DNA of 64,000 bases, taken from NCBI RefSeq assembly GCF_937616625.2, contig NC_065575.1, positions 32,053,001 to 32,117,000 on the forward strand. The letters are read 5' to 3'. The stretch is from Mercurialis annua (lineage: Eukaryota; Streptophyta; Magnoliopsida; Malpighiales; Euphorbiaceae). Under the pieces are notes generated by a model. That model searched no databases, had not been told where the DNA came from, and saw only the letters and a list, made by a program, of their open reading frames with translations. Below, in pieces: positions 22,809-34,604 of this stretch (position 1 is the first letter of the stretch; every line of letters starts with the position of its first letter). A program made the position numbers and the translations under genes.

Positions 22809-23649
22809 GGCTTAAATGCTCCAAAAATCATGAACTTTCGCGTGTTTTGGGTAAATAACACGAACTTTCAGTTTTGGTTTTTTAATACATAAACTATCCA
22901 ATTTTTGCAATAATGACACCGGTTGTAATTCCGGCTTCTTGATGCTCATGTGGCACCGCCCGCGACAAGTTGTCCCAACCCGTGCTTAATAGGTGGCATA
23001 ACTCCCCCCCACGTCATCGAAACTACGCCGTTTTGGTCTCCAAATTTCTAGAACGAAACTACGTCGTTTTATGCTATCCTATCGTTTTAATTCTTCACTT
23101 CTCTTAATCGATGCTCAGTTTTCAATTTAGGGCAAATTCATGTCTGAAGAGATTGAAAAGAAACGATGAGTAACCTTTGCCCTTCTCCTAAACACGAACC
23201 CTAATTGAAATATCCCCAACCCCAATTCAAATTTTACGAACCCTGCTCCAAAAATCAATAACCCCAACCTAAAAATCACGAACCCTAATACCAAAATCAG
23301 GAACCTTAATCCAAAACCCTAATCGTTCTTTCTTGCTTTTTGCTTTTCGATTAAGAGAAGTGAAGAATTAAAACGATGAGGATAGCATAAAACGACGTAG
23401 TTTCGTTCTAGAAATTTTGAGACCAAAACGGTGTAGTTTCGATGACGTGGGGGGAGTTATGCCACCTATTAAGCACGGGTTGGGACAGCTTGTCGCGGGC
23501 GGTGCCACATGAGCATCAAGAAGCCGGAATTACCACCGGTGTCATTATTGCAAAAATTGGATAGTTTATGTATTAAAAAACCAAAATTGAAAGTTCGTGT
23601 TATTTACCCAAAACACGCGAAAGTTCATGATTTTTGGAGCATTTAAGCC
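22809..23649. mobile_element. TIR-MULE, 841 bp, 302-bp arms, exact 9-bp target duplication
   Basis: The ends are GGCTTAAATGCTCCAAAAAT and its complement; arms 22809-23110 and 23348-23649 are nearly identical in inverted orientation. A perfect 9-bp direct repeat TTAAAAGAT flanks the element (22800-22808, 23650-23658), the signature of Mutator-like elements. The middle (about 23150-23335) has spaced ACCCTAA/AACCCTAAT motifs resembling telo-box-rich plant 5' leaders, but no ORF. Confidence 0.92.
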
Positions 23650-23981
23650 TTAAAAGATCGAATTGAACGTGTGGATTGAACTGGATACTGATTGACTTAA
23701 AGAATTAGAAATTAGATCGATTTGAACTGAACGGGTCAGATTAAATAATAATTGAGCCGATAGTTAAATCAATTGAAACAACAGTTGGATCATAAATTGA
23801 ATTTGATTTTTAATAATTTTAATCAATCACTTCAACGCATTGAGCCAATCCGAAAATTGATAGCCACATTGATTGTTTAGCTATCAATATAACTACTGAA
23901 ACATTTGTTAATTTATTTAAATAATATTTTCTATGGTTCATTATATTTATCGTATTTTGCCATTTCATATAGATTAAGAAA

Positions 23982-23984
<3 letters not shown>

Positions 23985-24016
<32 letters not shown>
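23985..24016. repeat. (AT)n microsatellite
   Basis: An uninterrupted AT dinucleotide run of about 32 bases. Confidence 0.9.
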
Positions 24017-24018
<2 letters not shown>

Positions 24019-24175
24019 TTATTCATATTAATTAACACTAGTTTTATGTTTAATTAGATTTTTTAATTTTATTAAATTATTTATTATAAAAAATAAATTT
24101 TAAAAAATAGCAACTAATATTTTTTTAAAACTCTAATATGATAAATAAAAAAAATTAAATGCAATAAATATTATA

Positions 24176-24418
24176 CTCCCTCCGTCCCACTCTAATTGAC
24201 AAAATAACTAAATTATAATAACCAATACAAACTAATAAATGACATGACGAGTTATTTGTATACCCTTCTATTGATAATAGAGCTAATTAAAAGATATGAC
24301 TTTAAATGAGGGTAAAGATGGAAAATTAAAGGAAAAAATTATAGTTATGTTAGTTTTGTCAATTAGAATGGCACACTAAAAACTCCATATTTTGTCAATT
24401 AGAGTAGGACGGAGGGAG
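24176..24418. mobile_element. Stowaway-type MITE (Tc1/mariner), 243 bp
   Basis: Both ends carry CTCCCTCCGTCCNAC in inverted orientation and TA flanks each side (24174-24175, 24419-24420). CTCCCTCCGTCCC ends and a TA duplication are diagnostic of Stowaway MITEs. Confidence 0.92.
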
Positions 24419-24964
24419 TATTATTTAAGATTCCATCGAGAGAAAAGGAAATACATAGATTCTATAACACACTTGTACATAATCTAGAAGACACCTGGAA
24501 ACGTGGCGATGCGTAGTTGATCAAAGCTTAAGAAATATGTGGCTGCTCATCGGACTTATTTACGGACACAAGACTATCATGACGTGGATGGATAAGAATC
24601 AGCGTCGGTTTTGTTGTTATGTTGGGTTCCACTTTTTGCCATTTTCCTATTTCTCATTTGCTAGCATCCCACTTTGTTGTTACGCCTTTTTCTTTCTTTA
24701 TGCGCTATGGAGTAGAGGACTTTCATTAGATTACTCTAAAATTCAATGATAGACTTCAAATGGGTCCACCAATACTTAATTCAATTATCTTCTAAAGACT
24801 ATGTAATCTGCCATATAAATTAATTTTATTGATAAATCAATATACGAATTTAGTAACTATGAGCAATTAGTCTATTTTGACAAATTAATTTACAAGTTAA
24901 GAGGCCAAATTATCAATTTAGAATACAATTAACTCACAAATTAAAGGGCAAATTGCCAAAATGG
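24419..24964. other. Intergenic AT-rich DNA, no gene seen
   Basis: One short ORF (24537-24749) lacks codon structure or similarity I recognise. The stretch leading into the solo LTR has short repeated phrases (CAAATTAA..., GGCAAATT) that continue on the far side of the LTR at 26465-26570, so it is one sequence split by the LTR. Confidence 0.4.
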
Positions 24965-26459
24965 TGTTAGTGATATGCACTAGGTCAATCATGTTTGACC
25001 ATGTTTTGACTTTATCATTTTGTTATTTATTGATTGACAGTTTTTATCATTTTATATTAATGATTAAAATACTTCAATGATTAATTCTTTCTAAGGTCAT
25101 CAAGTATATGACTTGATAGTACAACCCTTAGGTTTTATAAAAGAATTATATACCATCTATCCCTAGTCTTAATAGAACATTGAGACTAGTATGATGTTGA
25201 CTGATGATTATGTTTTACTAATCATGTATATGAGATATTAAATCAAATCATAGGTGCTATTTGAGAAATAAGGCACTGGATGACCCACTATGAGAATACT
25301 ACATAGATCACTGTCGTAAGTAATTCTCATTACAGTTCTATTAGTATAATCCTTTGATCTTGAAATCATCATGGATTTCTACATAGCTATTTCATATTTT
25401 GATACAGTCTTACATTATCTTTAACAGGACAATGGAATAGATTGTCATTGGATATGAAAGTAACTATGTGAGAAATGTGAATAACTGAGAAGGAATTTGT
25501 CCCTCATTTATTTGAGTAAGATATCTATGGGCCCCTTAAAGAAGATAGACTGAAGGAAATGCATGGCCATGCTAAATGAATTGATAAAGAGTTATCATTT
25601 TCAGTCTACTTAGAGTCAAGAAACTAATGATTGAATATTATAAGGATGACAGGACTATGCCTTATATTCAATCTGGATATCGAGTGAAAAAGGGATTAAA
25701 ATATTATTGTAAATGGGTAAATCAGATTGTCGATATTCGTATAATTTGGGTAGTCATAATGTCTTGCTAGAGGCCACTTATGACTTGTGGGCTGAAATAG
25801 GGATTTCGGGCCTACTGCCAACGTTATATGAACCTACAGGGTCGCACACTAAAAACAGACCCAAAACAGTTATGGGTTGTACAAGCCCAATGTATATATA
25901 TATATATTAATAAATATATATTAATTCGAAATTTAAGGATAAGTGTTTTCCTTAATTTATTATTTTTGAAGATAATAAATATAATAATTAATATATATAT
26001 AGATGATTATCAAAAAGGGAGTTTTTGATAAACATAAACTTGTAAGAATTGCAGTGAGATTGAAATTCGAATTTGTCTCAAACCCTAGTGTTGTTGTATG
26101 ACTATAAATACACATTAAGGAATAGTTTTGAGAATAACGAAATTCATTATTCACTAAATCACTAAAATTCGAAATTGCTTGTGAAGCAATAATGCTAGCA
26201 CACAAGCACTAGTTTTTGGCTAAGGTCTGTTCGTGTGGATACTCGTAGAGGACGCATTCTTTTAGAGGCGTTTCTGATCCGAGGCCAGGTATCACCAAAG
26301 TGAACCACCTCCTTCCTTCCTACATTACTGTTGAATTTGACATACAAGTAAGTATTAATTCTGTTGTTAATCTATTTATTCGAATTACATGGATCTTGGT
26401 TTGAGTTTTAGATAAAAAAATTGAAATTCCGCTGCGTTAAGAACCTAGAAATCCCAACA
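24965..26459. mobile_element. Solo LTR, 1495 bp, with 5-bp target duplication
   Basis: It starts TGTTAGTGATATGC and ends AATCCCAACA, flanked by a perfect AATGG repeat (24960-24964, 26460-26464). There is no internal element sequence, so it formed by recombination between two LTRs. A TATA-like ACTATAAATACAC near 26100 suggests plus orientation. The TGTTRG/CCAACA ends are common in Ty1/copia LTRs, but superfamily is not certain. Confidence 0.88.
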
Positions 26460-26464
26460 AATGG

Positions 26465-27500
26465 GGCTGCTCATAATCACCAAATTCGTTTGCCCACAAA
26501 GTTAATTTATGTGTTAATTGCCCATTGCTTACAAGTTGAGGGGACATATTGGCACTTAAGTCATCTTCTAAATATATTTGTATGTTGTTGTTCCTAAGGA
26601 AATTAATTCTTGCTCGAGCTTTTGAAAAACTGTTCGTGTCTACTCCCTCCGGTTTAAAATATTTGTCACATTTGAAAAAAGTTGTTGGTTCATAATATTT
26701 GTCACTTTAATATATTGCTATTTTTTCAAGTTTGCCCCGAATTAATTTATAGAAGGAATATAACATATATAAATATAATAGTCATAAATGTTAACAAGTT
26801 TCAGAATATAAATAATTTGGTAAATATGTCTAAACCGTCCCCAACTTTAGGACCTCCCATCATGAATGTCCCTCGGCTCACTTTTCGGTCGTAAAACCCC
26901 CTGAACTTTCATTTCAAAATCACGAATGTCCTTTTGGCCTAAAATTGATCAAAATACCCCTAATTAACGTGTAAAAAAAATCTAAACCAATCAAACCTAA
27001 CATAATAAAACCTAAAATCAACTAACCAAACTTAAAATCATCTAATCAAACCTAAAATCATCTAACCAAACATAATCAAACCTAAAATCAAAATCCACCC
27101 ATCCGCCGGTACACACCCACCAAAAAACACCTCCACTGCCTCTAGTATTCGCCACCATTGCCCATCACCTAGTGTCTTCTCGCCTGAGAAGACAAACCAG
27201 TCGTCTTGAATATTTTGTCACTCATTAAATGCACACACTATTTATAACGCTATGATTTAGATGACAAAAGCATATATTCTAAATTATAGTATACGATATT
27301 GTCCCATTAAAAACCTTTCAAAAAATCTCAACGGGATAAAAAATTTAGTTAGGAAAAAAAATTACAGTAATTTCTCATCCTCATCGCAACATAGATAATC
27401 CTTCACATATTTTGCAGATGACGCATTCCAATACTGTGAATACATTCTCTGAACATTATTATAGGAAATGCCTTGGTGAAGAGATGAAATGAACTGTCAT
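26465..27500. repeat. Decayed MITE and MULE pieces, no gene
   Basis: At 26640 a lone Stowaway-like end (TACTCCCTCCGGTTTAAAAT) has no partner. From about 26825 a phrase set (CCGTCCCCAACTTTAGGACC, GTAAAACCCCCTGAAC, CAAAATACCCCTAATTA) resembles one arm of the fold-back elements at 14193 and 54164, and about 27175-27212 has GTCTTCTCGCCTGAGAAGAC, a small palindrome like their centres. It appears to be half of such an element. Confidence 0.4.
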
Positions 27501-27559
27501 TTGATCGACCATAGTGAATGTTATTTTTTAATATTTTTATGAGTTATTGAGTATATGAA

Positions 27560-28104
27560 AAGAAATTATGGAAACTGGACCCAACAGTCTAGTATCATAT
27601 CCATATATCCGAGCCATATGAACATAAGAGATCAACCTAAAAATCAAATGACTGAATACATAAGGATCTGCCAACGAGATGCGAGTCCCTTAGGGTTCAC
27701 CCAACTAGAAGACCAGGTCTTACGGGGGTTCGGAAAAAGAGTAACTCCGATAAATTAGCAAAAATTGTATAAAAACATATCCAAGTCTCGAATTCTTGTC
27801 TAGCTACAACTTCATCCATCTAGAAGTCCTTATCTTCTACAAGACCAGTTGATGTATCCTACTCGAATACTTACTCTACAGTATATGAATTTTACTTGTA
27901 TTCGAATTTTACCAGGTTTACCCTAATCCTACCACTATTTAAGGAGCTTGAAGTATGCCTATTGAGACCCATGTATGTATGATTACTCGATTAGATAAAT
28001 AAATACTGACTTAAGAATCAGAGCGCTTATCGTACAATCACCGTTCGATCAGCCTTTAAACCTTTATTTTGCAGATTAACTTGTCATGAAGACAGACTTC
28101 GTTA
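27560..28104 (+). repeat. 5' LTR end of a plus-strand Tat-type element (left limit uncertain)
   Basis: The right limit is set by a primer-binding-site-like TGGCATCGTCTGTTGGAA (28107-28124), homologous to the one in the minus-strand element at 48156. A TATA-like CACTATTTAAGGAGC lies near 27935. The left end is not resolved, so the start is a rough estimate. Confidence 0.4.
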
Positions 28105-28106
28105 AT

Positions 28107-28124
28107 TGGCATCGTCTGTTGGAA
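28107..28124 (+). other. Primer-binding site of the plus-strand Tat-type element
   Basis: TGGCATCGTCTGTTGGAA follows the LTR end with a 2-base gap and matches, with a few changes, the site TGGCACTGTCTGTGGGGA on the minus strand at 48156. This pairs the two elements as members of one lineage facing each other. Confidence 0.55.
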
Positions 28125-29254
28125 AGCTTTAAAGGACTTCAAATCAAAGAAGCTTTATACTAACCAAATAAATCTTATTGAAGGATAAACTATGACCGGG
28201 CTAATCCAAAAAACAAAAAAACAAAGGATTCAAAAGAAATGGGCCTGATCCTAATACTTGAGACAGAGAACGACGAAACGGCTCTAACGATGGATTTGTT
28301 AGAAATCTATCATCATGCCTTGATGAAGATATTGTTACAATTCCAATTCCCTTTCTTCGATTTATATATTGCAAGCTTTTGTTTTAGCTTTTATTCAAGA
28401 TTTCTCGTTTCCAAGTCGCTTCATATCACTCCTTTGATCGTGCATACTTAATTTCCAGATATTTGATTATTTTGTTTAGATTTTTCTTCAATTTGTGAGT
28501 TTCAATTTCCGTGTTCATGGCACTCTTCTCTTTTTTCATCAAATTTTACTATTTTTGATGTTTTTTAATTTCAAATTTTGAAGCTCCTCTTGTTTCCCCC
28601 TTTTTAATCAAAAGTTTCAAAATGTCTGATGAAGTCGAAAAGGTTCGAGGTGCTCGGGATGACATGGAATATACGCCGAGCTCCCTTTCGCCTGATCGAA
28701 TCATCGAGATGGCATCTGATTTCTAAAAGCCTTCGAGGTTTAAAAACCTGTTTTAAAATTTAGGGCGAACCATGTTCCTAATTCTCCTAAAAAACTTGTC
28801 TTTTTTTAGGAATACTTCCTCGCTGGCTTGAGATTTCCTCTTGAGCCATTTCTTCTAAACATTTGTCTCAATTTGTATGTTCGGCCCGAGCAGCTTTATC
28901 CTAATGTTGTTCAGATTATTGTTTCTTTTCTTGAGTCTTGTAAGGGTCATGAGCGAGTCCCCTCTTTGAGTCTCTTCAATCATTTTTATTCTTTTTCTCT
29001 TCAAAAGAACGAGGAGTCTATTTTTGCAGGCGGTAGGCCTGGTCATTCTTTATTCACTCTTCCCAGTTCTTTAAAGAACTGGACTTTGAATTTTTTTTCT
29101 TATGAAGCACGATTTTTTTTCTACTCTTGCTCGGGGATTTTCAGATGAAAAAGCATCTGTTTCGTCCCTTTCTGATTTGATTAAAGGAGAGTCCGAGTTC
29201 GCTGAAGCTTTATTATCAGTTTATAAGGCTGATAAGTGTAAGTATAGTGTTTTA

Positions 29255-30812
29255 GGAAAAAAGTATAAAACAACCCTCCAAGTTTTTCCAAAAGTACAAT
29301 ACAGCCCTTTTACTTTTTTTGGGCACAGAAAAATTCTTGTTGTTTTTAAATCGAACAAAAAAGCCCTCCCGTCCATAACTTTGACTATCATACGTTAAGA
29401 TGCTGACGTGGCGGAAGGAAAAAAGTTCAAACACACCCTTAATATTTAAAATACTTACCAATTTTATATTTATAATATTTTATGTATTATTTCACTTTCT
29501 TCTTCGTAATTAACTCTAACTATTTTTTAACAGCGTGTTCCAAGAAATAACATCCCTCTTATCAATTTCAACAAAAAACAATTCCACTTCTTCGACAGAA
29601 CCTGATTTACAATACATTTTCAAAATCGAATTTCGCAAAGACCTATCTAGTAATAGCCCATTCTTGATGGCATAGCAATGAAATTGCTTCCCTTCACTCA
29701 AACTATCATATCCCCTGCAGCATAACAATCAAACTAACTGAATTTGGTTCCACCTCCAGCCTCATTTTATTAAACAATTCAGAAGCATAACCAAAACATC
29801 CTTCACAAACATACCCAGAAATCATAGAAGTCCAAGACACCAAATCCCTCAGCGGTATTTCATCGAACAGTTACCGAGCATAACAAACACACCTGAATTT
29901 CACATAAATTTCGATCATAGTATTACAAAAATACAAATCAAGTCGAAAGCCCATCTTTATTGCATCATAATGAACCATTTTTCCAAACGCTACGTCACTC
30001 TTAAGAGACATAACAGTTCTATTTATTATGGGAAAAGTGAAGGTGTCATTGTTAACACGCAATTCTTTCATCTTCTTATACGAGAACAAAACCTCATTAT
30101 AAAGACTAGTATTAAGAGAAGTTCTCATCGTCAGATTCCATGTTAGAGTGTTGAGTTGTTTACGTGAAGTTAGAGGTGAAAATGAAGTGAAGGGTTTATA
30201 GTGTTTAGGTGATGGGAGTGAAGTAGAAGAAGAGGGAGTGTAGGAGAGGTGAGGAAATGTAGGAAGGCATTTAAATCAGAAGGATTAGTGGAGAGTATAG
30301 GTATTATTCTTGATCCTAAATCTTTCACGGTGCAAAACTATCACCTAGTTCTATTGCTGGGTCGAAGTGCCAATTTTAAAAAAAGACCAATTAAATTAAC
30401 TAATTTTTAATTAAAAAGGAAAAAAAGATTAACTCGGTATGCTGGCGGTCGTTTTTTCCGGAAGAATCGGGTGATGGTGGTTTAATTGGATTTAATTCAA
30501 TTTTGAGAAATTTAATTTGTTTTAGTAATGTTTTAATATAAAAATTAATAAGAGTTAATTCGGAAGAAGAGGGTGAAATAATACATAAAAAATTATAAAT
30601 ATAAAATTGGTAAGTATTTTAAATATTAAGGGTGTGTTTGAACTTTTTTCCTACTGTCACGTTAGTAGCTTAACGAATGTTAGTCAAAGTCATAGACATA
30701 AGAGTTTTTTTGTTCGATTTAAAAACCACAAGGTTTTTTTGTTCCCCAAAAAAGTAAAAGGGCTGCATTGTCCTTTTGAAGAAATTTGAAGGGTTTTTTT
30801 GTACATTTTGCC
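29255..30812. mobile_element. Pack-MULE, 1558 bp, exact 9-bp target duplication, carrying a PPR gene fragment
   Basis: The ends GGAAAAAAGTATAAAACAAC and (inverted) GGCAAAATGTACAAAAAAAC open arms of about 260 bp (29255-29515, 30553-30812) that mirror each other at high identity. A perfect 9-bp direct repeat AGTGTTTTA flanks the element (29246-29254, 30813-30821). Between the arms is a fragment of a pentatricopeptide-repeat gene rather than a transposase. MULE ends plus a captured host gene define a Pack-MULE. It inserted into the plus-strand Tat remnant. Confidence 0.9.
29516..30150 (-). pseudogene. Captured PPR (pentatricopeptide repeat) gene fragment
   Basis: PPR proteins bind organelle RNA through 35-residue helical repeats. 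On the minus strand the fragment reads SLYNEVLFSYKKMKELRVNN with DTFTFPIINR (30110-30010), GKMVHYDAIKMGFRLDLYFC then NTMIEIYVK (to 29880), LFDEIPLRDLVSWTSMISGY (about 29860-29800) and GKQFHCYAIKNGLL with NSILKMYCKSGSVEEVELFF (29700-29560). These are PLS-class repeats. A TAA near 29870 and a frame change near 29715 break the frame. The fragment ends at the right arm of the MULE, so it lacks most of the gene and cannot encode a normal PPR protein. Confidence 0.85.
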
Positions 30813-31849
30813 AGTGTTTTAATAGAGAACTTTAAAAGTTGCCGAGTTCCGCCTTAGGCGGGTCTTCATGTTAATTCTGAAGGTATTTTTCTAACTTTGT
30901 TTATTTATTTTTCTATTATGTAGGATGTCTACATCTCTTGATGATCTTCTTAATGATTTTGTAATGGACATGTCTGCAACAATGGGCGAAGTGAGCAGCA
31001 TCATTCCTCTTCCTGCTTTTAATCCTCCTGTTTCCACCTCTCTTCCATCCTCAGAAGATTTTTTGGTGGAATACTCCGAAGTTTCTTTGGATTCGAAGGT
31101 TCCGGGAAAGTTCAAGAAATTACTTAGGATGTGGCAGTGGTCACTAAACCAAAGCGTCAGGCCTCAGACGATCTGGCAAATCCCCCTTCTTTCAAGAATC
31201 ACAACAAAGGGAAGAAGAATTCAAAAGAATCTTCTTCTTCTCCTTCAGAGGATGTGCTGAACTAGGTTTGGTGGGCGAAGAGGCAAGATCCCTCGAAACT
31301 CTCTAATTATGACGTCCTCCATGCCTTCATGGAAAATTTATTTATTCGGAGCGACGTCGAGTATATTGATCGTAAACACAATTAGGATTTGATTCAGGCC
31401 ACTTGTTTTAGTGACCTCTCGGTCAATTATTTTTCATTTCTGGTCTTCTTTATTCCATTTTCTCTTTTTAAAGAGTGTCACCTCCCGGATGTAAATCAAT
31501 CAAGTTATCAGGACGATCTATTCTTTTTCTAGACGATCCATGCGATTATTGGCTTAGATAAATGTCGCCAGACGGCTCTTGATGATTTGAAAAATCTGAA
31601 AGAGGATTTCGCTACTTCGGAGTCCGAGAAAACGGGTCTTTAGAATTATTTGAATGAGCGTGAGGCTCTTAATTCACAACTTCAATATTCCAATTTATAT
31701 GGGGAGAATGAAATTTCCAAGTCAAGACTCTTTCATATGAGGTCAAGTCGTTAAAGGCCTCTTCATTCTCGCTTGCATAAGAGATAGATTTCCTTAAGGC
31801 AGAAGCCGAAAAACTTTGTCGCAAAGTCGCTGGCCCATTTGGAAATTCT

Positions 31850-33131
31850 CTTGGGTTTACTTTTTTGTTGTGGTAGCGGACAACCAGTTTTTTATAGGCC
31901 TCGACTCATGTTCCAGCTTGATTTCTTCTTTCCTCTAGAAAATCAAGACAGAGTCTTACTTTGGCTTCATTCATTGATTCTTCAAAGTAATTTACCCTCA
32001 AGATGGGCATTTTTATTTCTACTGGTTCAAATCTTCATTGCCATAGGCGAGCTTGAAAGGTGCTTCCACGGTTCCTTTTCTTGGTGTAGTTCTATAGGCC
32101 CATAAAACACTATAGAGTTCATCCACTCAATTCCCTTTTGCTTCGTCTTGCCTTCATTTGATCCCTTGAACCAAGGCTCGGTTAGCATTCCGTTGGTGTG
32201 AGGGTGTGCTACTGAAGTGAATTTTATATTGATCTTCAGGTCTCAGCAAATGTTTTTAAATCGTTCGTAGTCGAACTGTTTGTCATTGTCAGTCACCAGC
32301 GTGTGTGGTATACCAGATTTGCATATGACTTAATTTTTAAAGAATTTCTCTATTCTAGCTACGGTTATAGTTGCCATTGCCTCTACCCCGACTCACTTTG
32401 TGAAGGGGTCGATTGCGACAATGAGGAACTTTTTTGATTTTTGCCTATCGGGAAGGGTCCCACTATGTCCATCCCCCACATGGCGAATGATCAAGGGCTC
32501 TCCAAGAAACCTTGTTGTGTGGCTGGTCGATGACTGATGTTGTCATCTCTTTTGCATTTATTGCACTTTTTACCAGTTCTTTGGCGTTTTCTATTATTGT
32601 CGGCCAATAATAGCCTTGCAGCATTGTTTTTCTCGCTATTGTGGTAGCTCCTTCATGAGCTACGCATATTCCATCGTGGATTTCTTATAGGATGGGTCGT
32701 TCGTTTAGGGCCGATACGCACTTTGACCATGGGCGAGTCAACGAGGTTCGATAAAGAAATTTGTCGTAATAAGAATAGTTGACTGCTTTTCGGATGATTC
32801 AGACGACTTTAGTGTTATCCGGTGGAAATTATTTGTTTTCTAAATACTTTATTATTAGAGTCATCCATGTTTTTACTTCGTCGATCGCCATTACTTCTGT
32901 TTCTTCAATGTATGGACTTTCTAGGGTCTCTTTTAGTTGTATTTTGCTGAAAAGATCTCCTAATTTGGAAACAAACTTGGTTATGGCGTCGGTCTCCGTA
33001 TTTTCTTCTCGTGGGATTTGGAAAATTTCACATTATCCTCCTTGCTCTTCCATTTTTTGGAGCATCTTTTTTACCTTTGCTAGGTATATGCTCATTCCCG
33101 CCTCCTTTGCTTGGTATTTGCCTTTGACTTG
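31850..33131 (-). pseudogene. RNase H end and integrase of the minus-strand Tat element
   Basis: Reading leftwards: AGMSIYLAKVKKMLQKMEEQ, FQIPREENTETDA (RNase H to integrase linker), EIHDGICVAHEGATTIARKT with MLQGYYWP (zinc domain), then core motifs including VTDNDKQFD and FTSVAHPHTNG, and finally [20 protein letters not shown] in shifted frames near 32090-32020. Stops and frameshifts are frequent, consistent with an old insertion. The order proves minus orientation. Confidence 0.8.
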
Positions 33132-33136
33132 ATTTA

Positions 33137-34589
33137 TGTTGAGAATAAACCCAACTCGTAGTAAATCCGGAAGACGGATGTCGATCCCACGAGGACTAAA
33201 GGTTTAAAGTGAGTGAAATCGATTTGGAAATTCAATTCGGAAAGCACAAATAAAGATTGGTTTTAGGTAACAATTCTAACAACTAAAAATCAACTAAACG
33301 CTAAAATGCAATAACTCAAAAAGCACTAATTATCAACGATTTAAAATCAATAAAGGGAAACGTCAAGGGATTGGCAATCACACCTAGGTCATGCATTCAT
33401 GGTTGGTCAAATCGGAAGTGTTTCAAGGGCCGAGTGAAGTCTAATGCGTTATTCCCGCTCTCTCGAGCCTCAAGGAACAACAAAACCGCTACCTAATCAC
33501 CTAATCAATACCAAGCTCACTCTCGTTTTACAAGGCATAGCTAAACGATTAACTAGCGATTAATCAATCAACTCTAGGGCCACCTAAGTTCAAACCCACT
33601 CTCGTGGCGCTCTAAAACCTAGGTTTTCAATCCTATTAGTCAATCTAATCAACCACCTCTCGGTGCATTAATCAAATCTAAACATGATTAGGGTAGCTAA
33701 TCCTAAACAAGTAATAAGCAATAGGAGTAAAACATGAGTAAACAACATTACGAACCAACCAATCATACAACCCTAGACTATCATACCAACCCCCTAACAA
33801 GGGGTTTAGCCACTCATGGCTAAGTTCTCAATACAAGCACTAATCAAACAACTAAACATTAAAAAGTAGAGAAAGGTTACCTTAAGTAAAATGGAAGAAC
33901 AATAACTCATACAAGATAATAAAGATTCCACAATAAATAAACTTGCATTAATTAATAAGAGATCTTGTTCAATCAAACATTAAAAGCTTCAACTTCACCA
34001 ACAATGGTGGAAAAGATGGAGCACACAACTCTAAAGAGATTCTAAGCTATTTTTAGGAGGCAACACAAAAGGAATAAAAGTAATGAATGTTGCATAACCT
34101 AATTTGAATCATAAAGTAGTACTTATAGTAGTCTCAAAAAGGAAATAAAACATCCTACAAATGAGTGTTGGGCCAAAAGAGGAAATGTGCAAAAGCCTTA
34201 GTCCTTTTCTTCAAATTTCTGAATCCCTCGAATAAGTCATTGCACGAATCGTGCAACTCAACTTATACAAGCTTGCACGATTCGTGCAAGAATCTTCAAA
34301 AGCTTCTGCCCTCTTTTCTGGATGATGCACGATCCGTGCAATGAAGTGCACGATCTGGTGCAATGCTTCTGGCCTCTAGGAATTCTCCGATTCTTTCGCT
34401 TCCGGCTTTGCTCTTCGCTTCCTTTCTTTGAATCTCCCTCTTTTTACGCCAAAGATGCATCCTAACGCTCCATAATCCTGAAACGCTTAAGCACACAAAT
34501 AAGATATAAAAAAACCTCAAAGTGCATAGAAAGAGACACTTAAATGCATCAAAAACACTCTATATTATAGGAGTAATTTACTCCTATCA
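33137..34589 (-). repeat. 3' LTR of the Athila element
   Basis: 1453 bp with TG...CA ends on the plus strand (TGTTGAGAATAAA ... ACTCCTATCA). It matches 44206-45637 almost base for base. Relative to that copy it has an extra 21 bases near 34340-34362 that contain an additional imperfect palindrome. Confidence 0.95.
34240..34361. repeat. Palindrome cluster in the Athila 3' LTR
   Basis: Perfect TTGCACGAATCGTGCAA (34240-34256) and CTTGCACGATTCGTGCAAG (34272-34290), then TGCACGATCCGTGCA (34326-34340) and TGCACGATCTGGTGCA (from 34347). The first two are odd-length palindromes with a single A/T centre. Confidence 0.92.
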
Positions 34590-34604
34590 AACCTCCTCAC
34601 ACTA
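34590..34604 (-). other. Polypurine tract next to the 3' LTR
   Basis: On the minus strand TAGTGTGAGGAGGTT directly precedes the 3' LTR. The plus-strand 13-mer CCTCCTCACACTA occurs here (34592-34604) and again at 35391-35403 and 36150-36162. Confidence 0.7.

Larger units (their letters stand above)
28621..31850 (+). pseudogene. Tat-type gag-region ORF remnant, split by a Pack-MULE
   Basis: From ATG 28621 the frame reads MSDEVEKVRGARDDMEY. Then, after stops, 28810-29240 encodes EYFLAGLRFPLEPFLLN...RPEQLYPNVVQIIVSFLES, which resembles the putative gypsy-type transposon domain (PF04195) of large Tat/Ogre-like elements. The Pack-MULE at 29255-30812 interrupts it. Beyond, 30925-31260 and 31540-31830 encode Ser/Pro-rich then coiled-coil-like segments (LDDLKNLKEDFATSESEK). 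Multiple stops and frameshifts. At about 31850 the homology switches to minus-strand integrase of another element. Confidence 0.6.

Noticed and set aside
24537..24749. 70-aa ORF with hydrophobic stretch
   Set aside because: Single short ORF in AT-rich spacer, no supporting signal.
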